Assembly (NCBI GenBank): GCA_027919835.1
Contig: JANVFP010000021.1
Coordinates: forward strand, 62,001 to 126,000
DNA length: 64,000 bases
Direction of reading: 5' to 3'
Origin: Lentinula raphanica
Taxonomy: Eukaryota > Basidiomycota > Agaricomycetes > Agaricales > Omphalotaceae
The position numbers and the translations under genes were made by a program. The notes under the pieces are model-generated. The model was not told where the DNA came from. It searched no databases and saw only the letters and a list, made by a program, of their open reading frames with translations. This document shows positions 1 to 9,455 of this stretch, in pieces; position 1 is the stretch's first letter, and the number at the start of each line of letters is the position of its first letter.

Positions 1-882
1 CTTGTGATTTGTATAATAGTGTTTGCAAGTCTTTCATTAGTAGGCTTGGAAGGGGAAAGACCATTTCTTGATGATTCATGCAGATTCTTCAACTCAGCAT
101 GGATCTTTTGATCTTGAACCCCTATTTGTGAAAGGCAAGATGACAAAAATCCTTGAAAACTTGTCTTGGATCCAGTATTATCACGTGTATCAAAGTAGTG
201 ATAAATCGAAAGTGTTGAACCAGTTATTTTTTTGAGGCTTTCAATAATACTGGTACTAAGGAAACCAGTCAATAAATGTTAGCCTCAGTATATTCAATAA
301 ATTTAAAACTTAGAGTCTCACATCAAGAATGTTTTACCAGACCCAGCTGCAAGAAAATTTGAATAAGCTCTTTCATCATGAATTTCACAAAGCAGTTACC
401 TTGGCCCTGAATCCACAAGATACTTCCTTTCTTTCTCCATTCAAGGTAAGTAGGATCTTTGAAGATCCATTTCCCTGTTCCATCTACCCTTTTGTTCAAA
501 GCTGCTGCATAGTTGATGGAACAATCTGGAGCACCAAGCCATTCTTGAAGTTTTTTCTCTTCATCACTTGAGAGATCTGTACATCACATCATTATTTCAA
601 TATAATTATCAATTATTTTGTGTCTCTGACTTACAGTAGTTGATATCTTTCCCTGCCACTTCAAAGTTTCCTCCACTGATTGTTACATTTTGTGCATTAT
701 TGAAAATGCCAAAGTTTCTGTAAGAATATTAGAATGTATATGGATAAAGTAGTTTAATTCATAGATCTCACCCTTCTGTAGACTGATTGCTATAGCTGTG
801 AAGAATAATGTGACTAAGTATACAAAGACAATGAATATGTGTATATAATCATTTACCTCTGGTTATTCATTTGATAACTCAT
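1..882 (-). CDS. NACHT/NLR-type P-loop NTPase, 5' part (cut by window edge)
   Basis: This is the N-terminal part of a fungal STAND/NLR-like protein; the rest lies outside the window. The exons (minus strand) are 882-857, 795-772, 717-635, 576-400, 346-322 and 255-1, and phases agree throughout. The short N-terminus contains NAQNVTISGGNF, a motif common just upstream of basidiomycete NACHT domains. Next come LGAPDCSINY, then GTGKWIF..YLEW, then the Walker A motif WIQGQAGSGKTFL split by a small 25-nt exon, then SIYHYFDTRD. This order (short leader, GTGKW, YxxW, WIxGxAGSGKT) is the usual start of fungal NACHT proteins with C-terminal repeats. In fungi the family acts in non-self recognition and programmed cell death; which ligand this one senses cannot be told. 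The DNA is AT-rich compared with the core genes. A TATA-like box lies at 951-960. Confidence 0.82.
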
Positions 883-950
883 TGTTACAAGTAGAAGCTA
901 ACTCTTGATGGGGGAAAACTAAGAGGTATGAGTGTCACTGTCAATGTGGC

Positions 951-960
951 TTATATATAA
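951..960 (-). promoter_or_regulatory. TATA-like box of the NLR gene
   Basis: TTATATATAA sits about 70 bp upstream of the NLR-like ATG (882) on the minus strand. The motif is palindromic, so orientation comes only from the gene it precedes. Confidence 0.4.
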
Positions 961-999
961 TTTGCCTCATATTTTTCCGGAGAATCTCCTATCAAGCGC

Positions 1000-1900
1000 T
1001 GATCATTATTTGTATAATGCAATGCATTTCCCATGAGGCTATATTCCATCTGTCAATCTGCTGATGAGAACAGCATTGCAAGACCTAGCAAGTGATCAGC
1101 CAATTGGGAGGAATAAAATGAACATTGAAACTGTCAACTGTCAAATTGCCATGCAAAACCTGTGAAAATGTTATTCCTCCAGCAAATTATGCATGCACGC
1201 AGCACAGTGCTACGCTTCCCCCATTTGCTAGCCTTGGTGAACAAATCCATAATGGACAAGCATATACTGAAGTTCATATAGTGACTCTCTACTCAAGCTC
1301 AGATGTATACATTAGTAGTAGCTGGTTTCATAAATCAACTTGCAACTATCATCTGACAGCAGCATCAACAGCATGCACAGCATGATATGTGGTCAAAAAA
1401 AGAAGACTGAGTGCAGGTTCATGCCTCAGAACCTGCATCATATCTTTGTATATAGTGATGAATTGTCAATGAGTGATTTGATCTTGAAAAATCTAGAGAA
1501 AGAAAGAATATATGAATCAGAAATAGTAAGAAATAGTTAGATGTCCTGCACATCCTCTGAGGGAACACAGACTTGAGAACATCTCTTGAGGGAGGACAGA
1601 GATGTCCCCTGTAGAATTTTGGACCTCCCCTACCAGCATGGTAATAGTATACATGAATAAAGTATATCACCCACATTTTTCTCTAACTTCTGTTCTGTTT
1701 GAAACATAGAACTTCACATGGCTATGAGTGACTGGATCTGAGAATATAACTTGAAGGAATTTTCCCTGGAAGACTCAGTGCAAAGATCACCTTGAACTCC
1801 TTCTTGGCTTCTACAGGAACGGATAAATTCGAGTCCTGTTGAAAGGAGTATTGCAAATGCCAAATTGACGCTCAACGCTTAGCGCTTAGCAACCATTCCC
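1000..1900. other. Intergenic stretch, no gene seen
   Basis: AT-rich DNA between the NLR start and the DBP9 relic. The short open frames here show no domain, no splice-supported extension and no recognisable motif. Nothing else was found. Confidence 0.5.
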
Positions 1901-2189
1901 GGCAAAAAAAAAACTGCCTGCCGCTCACTCCTTTTTCAAAAAAGACCATCACGATGGTCGACGCCCACCTCGTCGACAGCAAATCAACATTTTCCTCTTT
2001 TTCTCATCTTCTCGACGCCCGTATCCTCCAAGCCCTCGCCGACATGGGCTTTGCCCGTCCGACTCTCGTCCAATCAAAGACCATACCTCTCGCACTAGAG
2101 AGCAGAGACATCCTCGCGAGGGCGAGGACTGGAAGTGGGAAGACAGCGGCGTATGGCGTTCCGGTTGTTCCACTTCAGGCACCTACCCA

Positions 2190-2780
2190 AACATACCATG
2201 TTAGGGTAAAAAAATCATGAAAATAACCTACCTAACATGGTCAAAATCCCATGGGCAGTCCCAAGTGTGGGATTCCCATATAGACTGGGGATTCCCACTT
2301 GGGATTCCCAATCAGGGACCCCAAACACTAGGGTATTGGGATTCCCAACGGTGGGATTTCCATTCACTCTGCATGGAGAGGCTGCTTGTAAACTGATTGC
2401 TGTTAGCCTTGTATGGGGAAAGAACTAGGAGAACTTTACTGAGGCCAGGAAGCCTGTGTGTTTCATATCAATATATATTATATTCCTCTCTGCTTCTTGT
2501 GAGAATGTTTTCAAATATATATTTATCCATGAAATTAATTGGTATACATTCTCTAGTTTCTGCATGACCTGTGGACATATTCATAGAATTATATTTCTCA
2601 TTTACTGTAACAATGCAATTAAGACAATTACTAAGATTATAAAGTTACTCTCACTATAAATTCAACACTGGAAGTTCAAGGAATCCCACTCACTGGGAAT
2701 CCCATTCACTGGGAATCCCACTCACTGGGAATCCCATTCACTGGAAATCCCACTCACTGGGAATCCCATTCTCAGATTTT
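2190..2780. mobile_element. Insert in DBP9 with inverted arrays of a GGGATTCCC motif
   Basis: This AT-rich insert separates the Walker A exon from the motif-Ia exon of the helicase. Its left part (about 2240-2380) holds five degenerate copies of GGGATTCCCA. Its right part (about 2677-2773) holds six copies of the reverse complement, TGGGAATCCC, as a 16-17-bp tandem array. An imperfect hairpin formed by CCATGTTAGG and CCTAACATGG lies at 2196-2240. Array-like inverted ends fit a non-autonomous DNA element. Exact ends and target duplication could not be fixed, and no transposase frame was found. Confidence 0.5.
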
Positions 2781-3369
2781 AAGTGGGAAAGGGAAAGGGA
2801 AAATTGTGCGTTGGGGTTTTCTTTTTGTGTCTGGATGACGATAAGCCAGACGACATGCTGATTGAATACCGGGTTGTACAGGCTCTCGATTCCAATTCCC
2901 CGGATCTGCCAAACCAATCCCAAGCACAAGCCCAAGCCACGCGTGCGCTCATCCTCGTTCTGACTTGGGAGTTGGCAGAGCAAGTTAGGAGTTATCTGAA
3001 AAACCTGTGTAAATACTGCGAAGACACCGTTGGTGTGGTTAACGCTGCTGGTGCGACATCAGCTCATCTCCAGAGGTGTGTTTTTTTTCTCGTCTCGTCT
3101 CGTTCATTGATCCCTCTCGCTTCAGGCTTCAGACTAACTCACATGAATAGGACGTTGTTATCAGACCGACCAGATATTGTAATCGCAACACCTGCCCGCG
3201 CCCTTGCACTCCTTCAATCCAAAGTCCCTATCAGTTGTTATCCATCCGTTAACCGCCTTTCGTCCAATTAGGCTTACTCATTACCAAACCCCTCCCTCGA
3301 TACCTAGTCTCTCACTCTCACCCACCTCGACTCCCTCGTCATCGACGAAGCCGACCTCGTCCTCACCTA

Positions 3370-3593
3370 CATCAGGAAAAATCTATCTAGGCCCAGGTTG
3401 CCTGGAGACACCCCCAAAATTCCAGGCAGTTTCAAGTTCTTGAAATGATTCTAAGTCAACCTTATGTCTTCAGGCTTACCTGAGTTGCTTTGAAAATCTT
3501 TGGAAATCTTTGAGAATCTCTGGGAAGCCTGAGAAGCCTAAGCTTTTGGGGGGTGTCTCTAGGCTCTCTGGGCCCAAGGTATTTTTCCTGATG
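3370..3593. mobile_element. 224-bp MITE with TA target duplication, inside DBP9
   Basis: The ends are CATCAGGAAAAAT and its exact reverse complement. Similarity between the inverted ends continues for about 50 bp (GGGCCCAG and AGACACCCCC blocks). TA flanks both sides (3368-3369 and 3594-3595). Removing the element plus one TA joins the helicase text ..DLVLTY to GHDSDI.. in frame. TA duplication suggests mobilisation by a Tc1/mariner-type transposase; none is encoded here. Confidence 0.82.
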
Positions 3594-4439
3594 TACGGGC
3601 ACGACTCTGATATCTGGCAGATCCTCCAACGCGGGGTGTACCTACTGAAGGTGTATCAATCGTTCCTCATGAGCGCGACAATGACGGAGGATGTGGAGGC
3701 ATTGAAGGGGTTGTTGACGTTGAGGAATCCTGTGAGTTCTTGTCTTTCATTGATTTCGATGACGCTATACGCTATCCTTGCCTGTGGGTTGTTCCACCCG
3801 TAGCTGTAGGAGCTTCGCGAAGTAGTCCGATAAGTCTTCAAGATTACTTCGCGAAGTAACCCGAGTGGCTCTCGAAGCTCAAAAAACCCTTTCGGGCAGG
3901 TCAGTAGGGCTCCGGGGGGTGCTCGGCTATTTAGTATATTTATTAATATTCAATAATTCTTTTATTATTTAATAGGTATATTATAATAAATCTACTTCGC
4001 GAAGCTATGCTGCACTTCGCGAAGTGACTACGTTTACGACAATCATGAAATCAGGTAAATTAGGGTTACATCATTACATCATTGATTTCCTTTTTGGGTT
4101 ATGGTATTTTTGAATAGAAAAATGCATGTTATGACATCATTGATTTTGAGATGCTAAAAATCACAGATGAATCCAAAAATGGCTATAGGGAGGTACTGGC
4201 TACCTCAGGCACATCAAAATTGCCTAAAAAGGAAATTGGTCCAAAAATAGAACTTGATCTCATCAGGTAGCAAAAAATCTGAAAAAATCATGAAAAATAC
4301 TCAAAAAATTCAGGGTCACCTCATTGGTCCTGAAAATGCAAAATAAAAAAAAATACGCAACAAGTGTAAAAATTTTATCACTCCAAATCATACCAGATCC
4401 TCTATACATTGAGTATATATGATGTACATGCTATTTTTA

Positions 4440-5040
4440 GCACCCCTAGTACACTCAGACACTCAGAATGGCTTATATCATTCAATATATTCAGCGCACT
4501 CAATGCTTATTATACTTAACACACTTAACAATGAAAAAACTCGGAATAGTAGTAATGTATTACATGCTATTTTTAGCACCCCTAGTACACTCAGACACTC
4601 AGAATGGCTTATATCATTCAATATATTCAGCACACTCAATGCTTATTATACTTAACACACTTAACAATGAAAAAACTCGGAATAGTAGTAATGTATATCA
4701 TACTCAACACACTCAACAATGAAAAACCTCAAAATAGTGTTCATGTGTATTATACTTAACACACTTAAAACACTTAACAATGAAAAAACTCGGAATAGTA
4801 GTAATGTATATCATACTCAACACACTCAACAATGAAAACCCTCGAAACAGTGTTCATGTGTATTATACTTAACATACTCAACACACTTAACAATGAAAAA
4901 ACTCAGAACAGTGCTCATGTGTGTTACACTTAACACACTTCATCAATCAATATAACATACTTAACAATCAAAAACTTGGAGTAGTGTTATCACACATTAT
5001 ACTTAACACACTTCATCAGTAAGTATAACATACCTTCAAT
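4440..5040. repeat. Minisatellite array, left arm of element 1
   Basis: Tandem units of roughly 55-57 bp are built around CACACTTAACAATGAAAAA followed by a CGGAATAGT/CGAAACAGT core and a CATGTGTATTATACT tail. The right arm carries the inverted counterpart at about 5830-6310. Many small spurious open frames in this stretch are due to the repeat. Confidence 0.75.
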
Positions 5041-5088
5041 AGGACATTGCTATACTATGACACACTCATAACAACGAGTTTTGGGCGC

Positions 5089-5301
5089 TTATGGGCGCTT
5101 ATTTGGGGTTTTGAGTCGAAATTCATTGATAGCACACTCAATAATTTTTGTGTGGGCTCTATATTGTGTCAGGATGTTGTCTATATCATATTCCTCTAGA
5201 TATAATTCGGAGAACTCGAAAATACAACCTGTGTGGCTAGCTATACTATAATCTTTTGTAATATAACAGTGTTTTATGTAAATGACAGTGCATACACCCA
5301 T
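5089..5301 (-). CDS. Conserved 70-codon frame in the left arm (unknown)
   Basis: The frame includes HCYITKDYSIASHTGC and ELYLEEYDIDNILTQYRAHT. Its mirror copy is in the other arm (5571-5783, plus strand), both reading outward from the centre. The related region in element 2 is recognisable but interrupted by stop codons. It may be the remnant of a coding exon of an autonomous parent, or chance. No known domain was recognised. Confidence 0.3.
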   Translation of the reverse strand: MGVCTVIYIKHCYITKDYSIASHTGCIFEFSELYLEEYDIDNILTQYRAHTKIIECAINEFRLKTPNKRP

Positions 5302-5570
5302 GTTATGAAGTCAAACTGCTGCTGGTTCATGAAAAGAGTCATTCTACAACCTATTTTATGCTAACTCTATGTGATACAGCCAAGAGACTTGTAATGGGGG
5401 TCATTGATTATGACATCTATTGTTACATGTAAGTGTAGACATCTATAGTGTACATGAAACATGTACATGTGTATCACAGAGTCCAACCTTTATGATAGCT
5501 ATTTAAATCATGTACAAACACTGCCAGTAGACTGTAGGAGTGCTTTCCTGATGGACCAGCATCAGTATAC

Positions 5571-5783
5571 TTGCATTACATGGACATATGCATTGGCATT
5601 TACATAAAACACTGTTATATCACAAAAGATCATAGTATAGCTAGCCACACAGGTTGTATTTTTGAGTTCTCCGAATTATATCTAGAGGAATATGATATAG
5701 ACAACATCCTGACACAATATAGAGCCCACACAAAAATTATTGAGTGTGCTATTAATGAATTTCGACTCAAAAACCCCAAATAA
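5571..5783 (+). CDS. Conserved 70-codon frame in the right arm (unknown)
   Basis: Mirror copy of the frame at 5089-5301 with a few residue changes near its start and end. It ends next to the GCGCCCATAAGCGCCC block. Same uncertainty as its twin. Confidence 0.3.
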   Translation: MHYMDICIGIYIKHCYITKDHSIASHTGCIFEFSELYLEEYDIDNILTQYRAHTKIIECAINEFRLKNPK

Positions 5784-5829
5784 GCGCCCATAAGCGCCCA
5801 AAACTCGTTGTTATAAGTGTGTCATAGTA

Positions 5830-6310
5830 TAACAATGTCCTATTGAAGGTATGTTATACTTACTGATGAAGTGTGTTAAGTATAATGTGTGATAACACTA
5901 CTCCGAGTTTTTGATTGTTAAGTATGTTATATTGATTGATGAAATGTGTCAAGTGTGTTAAGTATGTTAAGTATAATATATATGAACACTGTTCTGAGGG
6001 TTTTCATTGTTAAGTGCATTGTGTGTTGAGTATAACACACATGAACACTGTTTCGAGGTTTTTCATTGTTGAGTGTGTTGGGTATGAAATACATTACTAC
6101 TATTCCGAGTTTTTTCATTGTTAAGTGTGTTATGTGTGTTAAGTATAATACACATGAACACTGTTTCGAGGTTTTTCATTGTTGAGTGTGTTGGGTAGTA
6201 TGAAATACATTACTACTATTCCGAGTTTTTTCATTGTTAAGTGTTTTAAGTATAATAAGCATTGAGTGTGCTGAATATATTGAATGATATAAGCCATTCT
6301 GAGTGTCTGA
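5830..6310. repeat. Minisatellite array, right arm of element 1
   Basis: Inverted counterpart of the array at 4440-5040, with the same 55-57-bp unit. Confidence 0.7.
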
Positions 6311-6970
6311 GTGTACTAGGGGTGCTAAAAATAGCATGTACATCATATATACTCAATGTATAGAGGATCTGGTATGATTTGGAGTGATAAAAATTTTTAC
6401 ACTTGTCGCGTATTTTTTTTATTTTGCATTTTCAGGACCAATGAGGTGACCCTGAATTTTTTGAGTATTTTTCATGATTTTTTCAGATTTTTTGCTACCT
6501 GATGAGATCAAGTTCTATTTTTGGACCAATTTCCTTTTTAGGCAATTTTAATGTGCCTGAGGTAGCCAGTACCTCCCTATAGCCATTTTTGGATTCATCT
6601 GTGATTTTTAGCATCCCAAAATCAATGATGTCATAACATGCATTTTTCTATTCAAAAATACCATAACCCAAAAAGGAAATCAATGACGTAATGATGTAAC
6701 CCTAATTTCCCTGATTTCATGATTGTCATAAACGTAGTCACTTCGCGAAGTGCAGCATAGCTTCGCGAAGTAGATTTATTATAATATACCTATTAAATAA
6801 TAAAAGAATTATTGAATATTAATAAATATACTAAATAGCCGAGCACCCCCCGGAGCCCTACTGACCTGCCCGAAAGGTTTTTTTGAGCTTCGAGAGCCAC
6901 TCGGGTTACTTCGCGAAGTAATCTTGGAGACTTATCGGACTACTTCGCGAAGCTCTTACAGCTTCAGCTG

Positions 6971-7303
6971 TCTGCTGCTAGAAATAGGTGAGCACCACGC
7001 CTACACCACTTCTCAATGACCTGCATGCTTTGGGTCGTAGGGCCTTGCAATTTGAGGTAGTTTTGTTGGGGCGTAGAGCGTTCTCGCCAGGACGTCAACC
7101 CCGACAGAACAAACGCCCCAAATCGCGGCCCGACCCAAGCCTGCAGGCCATGCCATGCTCGAATTTTGGACGGTAGCTAACCTAAAACACCACCCCCATA
7201 GGCCTGGTTGGTGCCGCTAATGTAGAGGTCATTACTCGGACGGTACGTGCGTGAGTGGATCCCATAAACCACGCTGACATAGGATCAGACGCGCTCCGGT
7301 CGT
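6971..7303. other. Between element 1 and the dioxygenase gene
   Basis: No helicase remnant is visible after element 1. The stretch probably contains the promoter and perhaps a first exon of the dioxygenase gene, but no start there can be chosen with confidence. Confidence 0.4.
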
Positions 7304-8903
7304 GTGTTTGGCTATATCGTTGCCAGTCTGTCATTGCAGGGTCGGATCAAGCAGGCCCAAGATGAGAATCAAAGAATCCCACTGGACTACGTAGACGCTA
7401 CGCAGGTCAACCTTCTGCCACCGGTGGCCCGTGCGCGTGATTCCGAACCCTCCTCCTCGACCCACCAACTCTCCTCGTCGATGCTTGACATAAACGAAGG
7501 CGAATCGGACGAAGACGAATCGGACGACGAGACACAACAGAGCACCTCTCGGAAGCGTAAATGCACAACCGACGAGGAGGGTGATGAGGACGAGGATGAT
7601 ATGCCGCTTAAAAAATGGCATCGGCCAGCACCTCCTCCAACCCAAGAACGTCCACCAAGCCCCCATCGTGACCGCCGTAGTCTCCAGCGCAGGGCCAAGA
7701 GGCAGGCTCGAAGGGTGGGGGCCATTTATGCAACAACGTCGTCGGATCATCGCGCTTGTTTAGCAAAAACAGCATCAACAGTCGAGGTCAACTTCGACAG
7801 CGGAATCATCCTTAACTTCACGTCGGGATATCTAGGCCGAGAATGGGTCACGAAGGAAGTTAAAGCAGAACGCCGGGTGTACGAGCTGGAGGAACTTGTG
7901 GGTGAAAATTCAATGTGGAAATTCCAGGTCCTTTGGGCGAACCTCAACGATTCGTAAGTGCAAAACCCCATCGCTCGCTACGCCATATATTGACGGAAGG
8001 GCTTAGGGGGCCGACACTCATTGCAGATACCAATGGTCTGGTATTTGCATCACGTATTCCTGCACCAGCCGGTAATTCAACCTTTCAGGAGGTGGCGGAG
8101 GAAGTGGCAGACGTCTTGGACCACTATCGTCCGATGTTCTTCAACGCTAGCAAGCCATTTCCAGAGCATCGACGCGGGGACTTTCCCGTTAAAGCAATGG
8201 GTGTTTCGTACGGTGGTGGACAAGAGGTATGCCATCAACACGGTGTGGATCCCGGATGCATCTAACCTTTGAACCGTAGGAAGCCAAGGAACTCTACCAG
8301 TCGGACAAAGATCTTGAACTACTGGACCGCATTCGAGAAATGCCATGCTTTCAGCGTCTGGCTGGTCATGCATCGTCGGCGTTCCGGCTATGGGCACCCC
8401 GCCTCTACTCCTTCTATTCGGAATACATGAAAAACTTGCTGGACATGATGCCCCACCTGTCGTTCAACTTTGAGAACAGCATCTTCGCGTGCTGCACGCT
8501 CAATTTTGGACCAACCACCACCACCGTGGAACATGTGGACCATATGAATTATTGTTACGGTTGGTGTGCGATTACAGCGCTGGGCAACTTCAACTTCCAA
8601 CTTGGAGGCCACTTAGTCCTATGGGACCTCAAACTGGTTGTGGAGGTTCCACCTGGTTGGACCATGATGATTCCCTCAGCTTTTCTGCGGCATTCCAACA
8701 CCAGTCTACAACCCGGTGAAACCCGTTTTTCGCTAACACAGTACACGGCGGCGGGCTTGTTTAGGATCATCGATGACAATGGAGTGGCACGGAACAAGAT
8801 GACAGCAGGGGATCTCGCATACGCAGAACAACGGCAGCTCGAGCAAATAACAGAGGCTCTCAATCGGTATTCCACATTGGATGAACTTTTAGCACAGACC
8901 TAG
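7304..8903 (+). CDS. TET/JBP-like 2-oxoglutarate/Fe(II) dioxygenase
   Basis: Exons 7304-7953, 8007-8226 and 8280-8903 join in phase (about 497 aa). The N-terminal third is acidic and low-complexity with KRKC and RRAKRQARR basic stretches, as in nuclear proteins. The C-terminal domain carries the double-stranded beta-helix signature: H375-V-D377 (metal), LGGHLVLWDLKL, a distal metal His in LRHSNT (about 428) and the 2OG-binding Arg in GETRFSLTQYTAAGLFR (about 439). SYGGGQ precedes it. This is the pattern of the fungal TET/JBP family, which oxidises 5-methylcytosine and is expanded beside KDZ transposons in basidiomycetes. The start is uncertain: TTGCAG at about 7334-7339 could be a splice acceptor, so the first 12 codons may be wrong. 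It follows palindromic element 1 directly. Function is inferred from the family. Confidence 0.78.
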
Positions 8904-9455
8904 TGTACATGACATATATATCACTGTATGCCGCCAGTCAAATCCAAATGTTTGAGTGTGATTTGTCGCTCCCGACGCATAGGTGCAATGCCTGATCTTT
9001 TTCCCCTCGAGAATGTCGCAACTCGCGCAAAGGATGGATGCTTGGTCTTCCACTTTGATTGACATGGAGGGAGGATTTCTGAGCAGGCAAAGACGGCCAT
9101 GTTGCACGTTGGTATGGAGGTCAACTAGGCATAGCTTGTCCATCACCAACGGTCATCAATGTGGTTGACAAATTCAAGGGAGCTGCAGGTTGAACAAGTA
9201 TTTGGAGATGTTAGAAGGTGACATTCAAAATTTGACACGCCATAATATACTGTGTGCATACTTCTTTTAAGAAAAAATAAGGGAGTTATACTAGGCAATG
9301 GACCTGCATTGAATTGCACAAACTTGAGTACAAATACCACAAACGCACGCCATATTATCAAACCCTACTAAACACGTATCCATTGTTTTTCAACTCCCTG
9401 ATCGAAGTCAAATGGTTGTGTTTGAGCTGAGCCATGTAATAGGGAACAAATATAC
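8904..9455. other. Intergenic, no gene seen
   Basis: Between the dioxygenase stop and the 3' end of the minus-strand hypothetical gene. Short frames on both strands look random. Confidence 0.4.

Larger units (their letters stand above)
1954..3794 (+). pseudogene. DBP9: DBP9/DDX56-like DEAD-box RNA helicase, broken by insertions
   Basis: Intact Dbp9 is an ATP-dependent RNA helicase of 60S ribosome assembly in the nucleolus. Recognisable pieces in order: the Q-motif region ([21 protein letters not shown]), Walker [24 protein letters not shown] (normally PTRELAEQ), the PDIVIATPARAL block, the DEAD box VIDEADLVLTY, and the SAT motif [20 protein letters not shown]. Three breaks are seen: an insert of about 600 bp after the Walker A exon (about 2185-2800), a 224-bp MITE immediately after the DEAD box (3370-3593), and loss of the whole C-terminal helicase half where a 3.2-kb palindrome begins (3795). 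Several conserved residues are also changed by C-to-T at CpG. An intact copy must exist elsewhere if the organism needs this gene. Confidence 0.85.
3795..6970. mobile_element. Palindromic element 1 (3.18 kb, about 1.4-1.5-kb inverted arms)
   Basis: Two near-identical inverted arms (about 3795-5320 and 5540-6970) flank a unique centre of about 220 bp. The outer ends are CACCCGTAGCTGTAGGAGC and, inverted, CAGCTGAAGCTGTAAGAGC. Each arm holds four copies of the palindrome CTTCGCGAAG near its end, an array of about 55-57-bp repeats, the doubled block GCGCCCATAA, and a roughly 70-codon frame reading outward. No transposase was found, so it is probably a non-autonomous fold-back type element. Flanks show no clear target duplication: DBP9 stops at the left end and does not resume at the right end, so a deletion or recombination has occurred here. 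Confidence 0.85.

Noticed and set aside
4015..4024. CTTCGCGAAG as a restriction-type or host regulatory site
   Set aside because: It recurs only within the palindromic elements at matching arm positions, so it is best read as an element-internal motif.
4440..6310. CRISPR-like look of regularly spaced repeats
   Set aside because: Units are contiguous 55-57-bp tandem repeats without unique spacers, inside a eukaryotic palindromic element, and mirrored in both arms.
7331..7750. Long minus-strand frames opposite the dioxygenase N-terminus
   Set aside because: They mirror the low-complexity acidic/Ser-rich coding strand and have no domain of their own.
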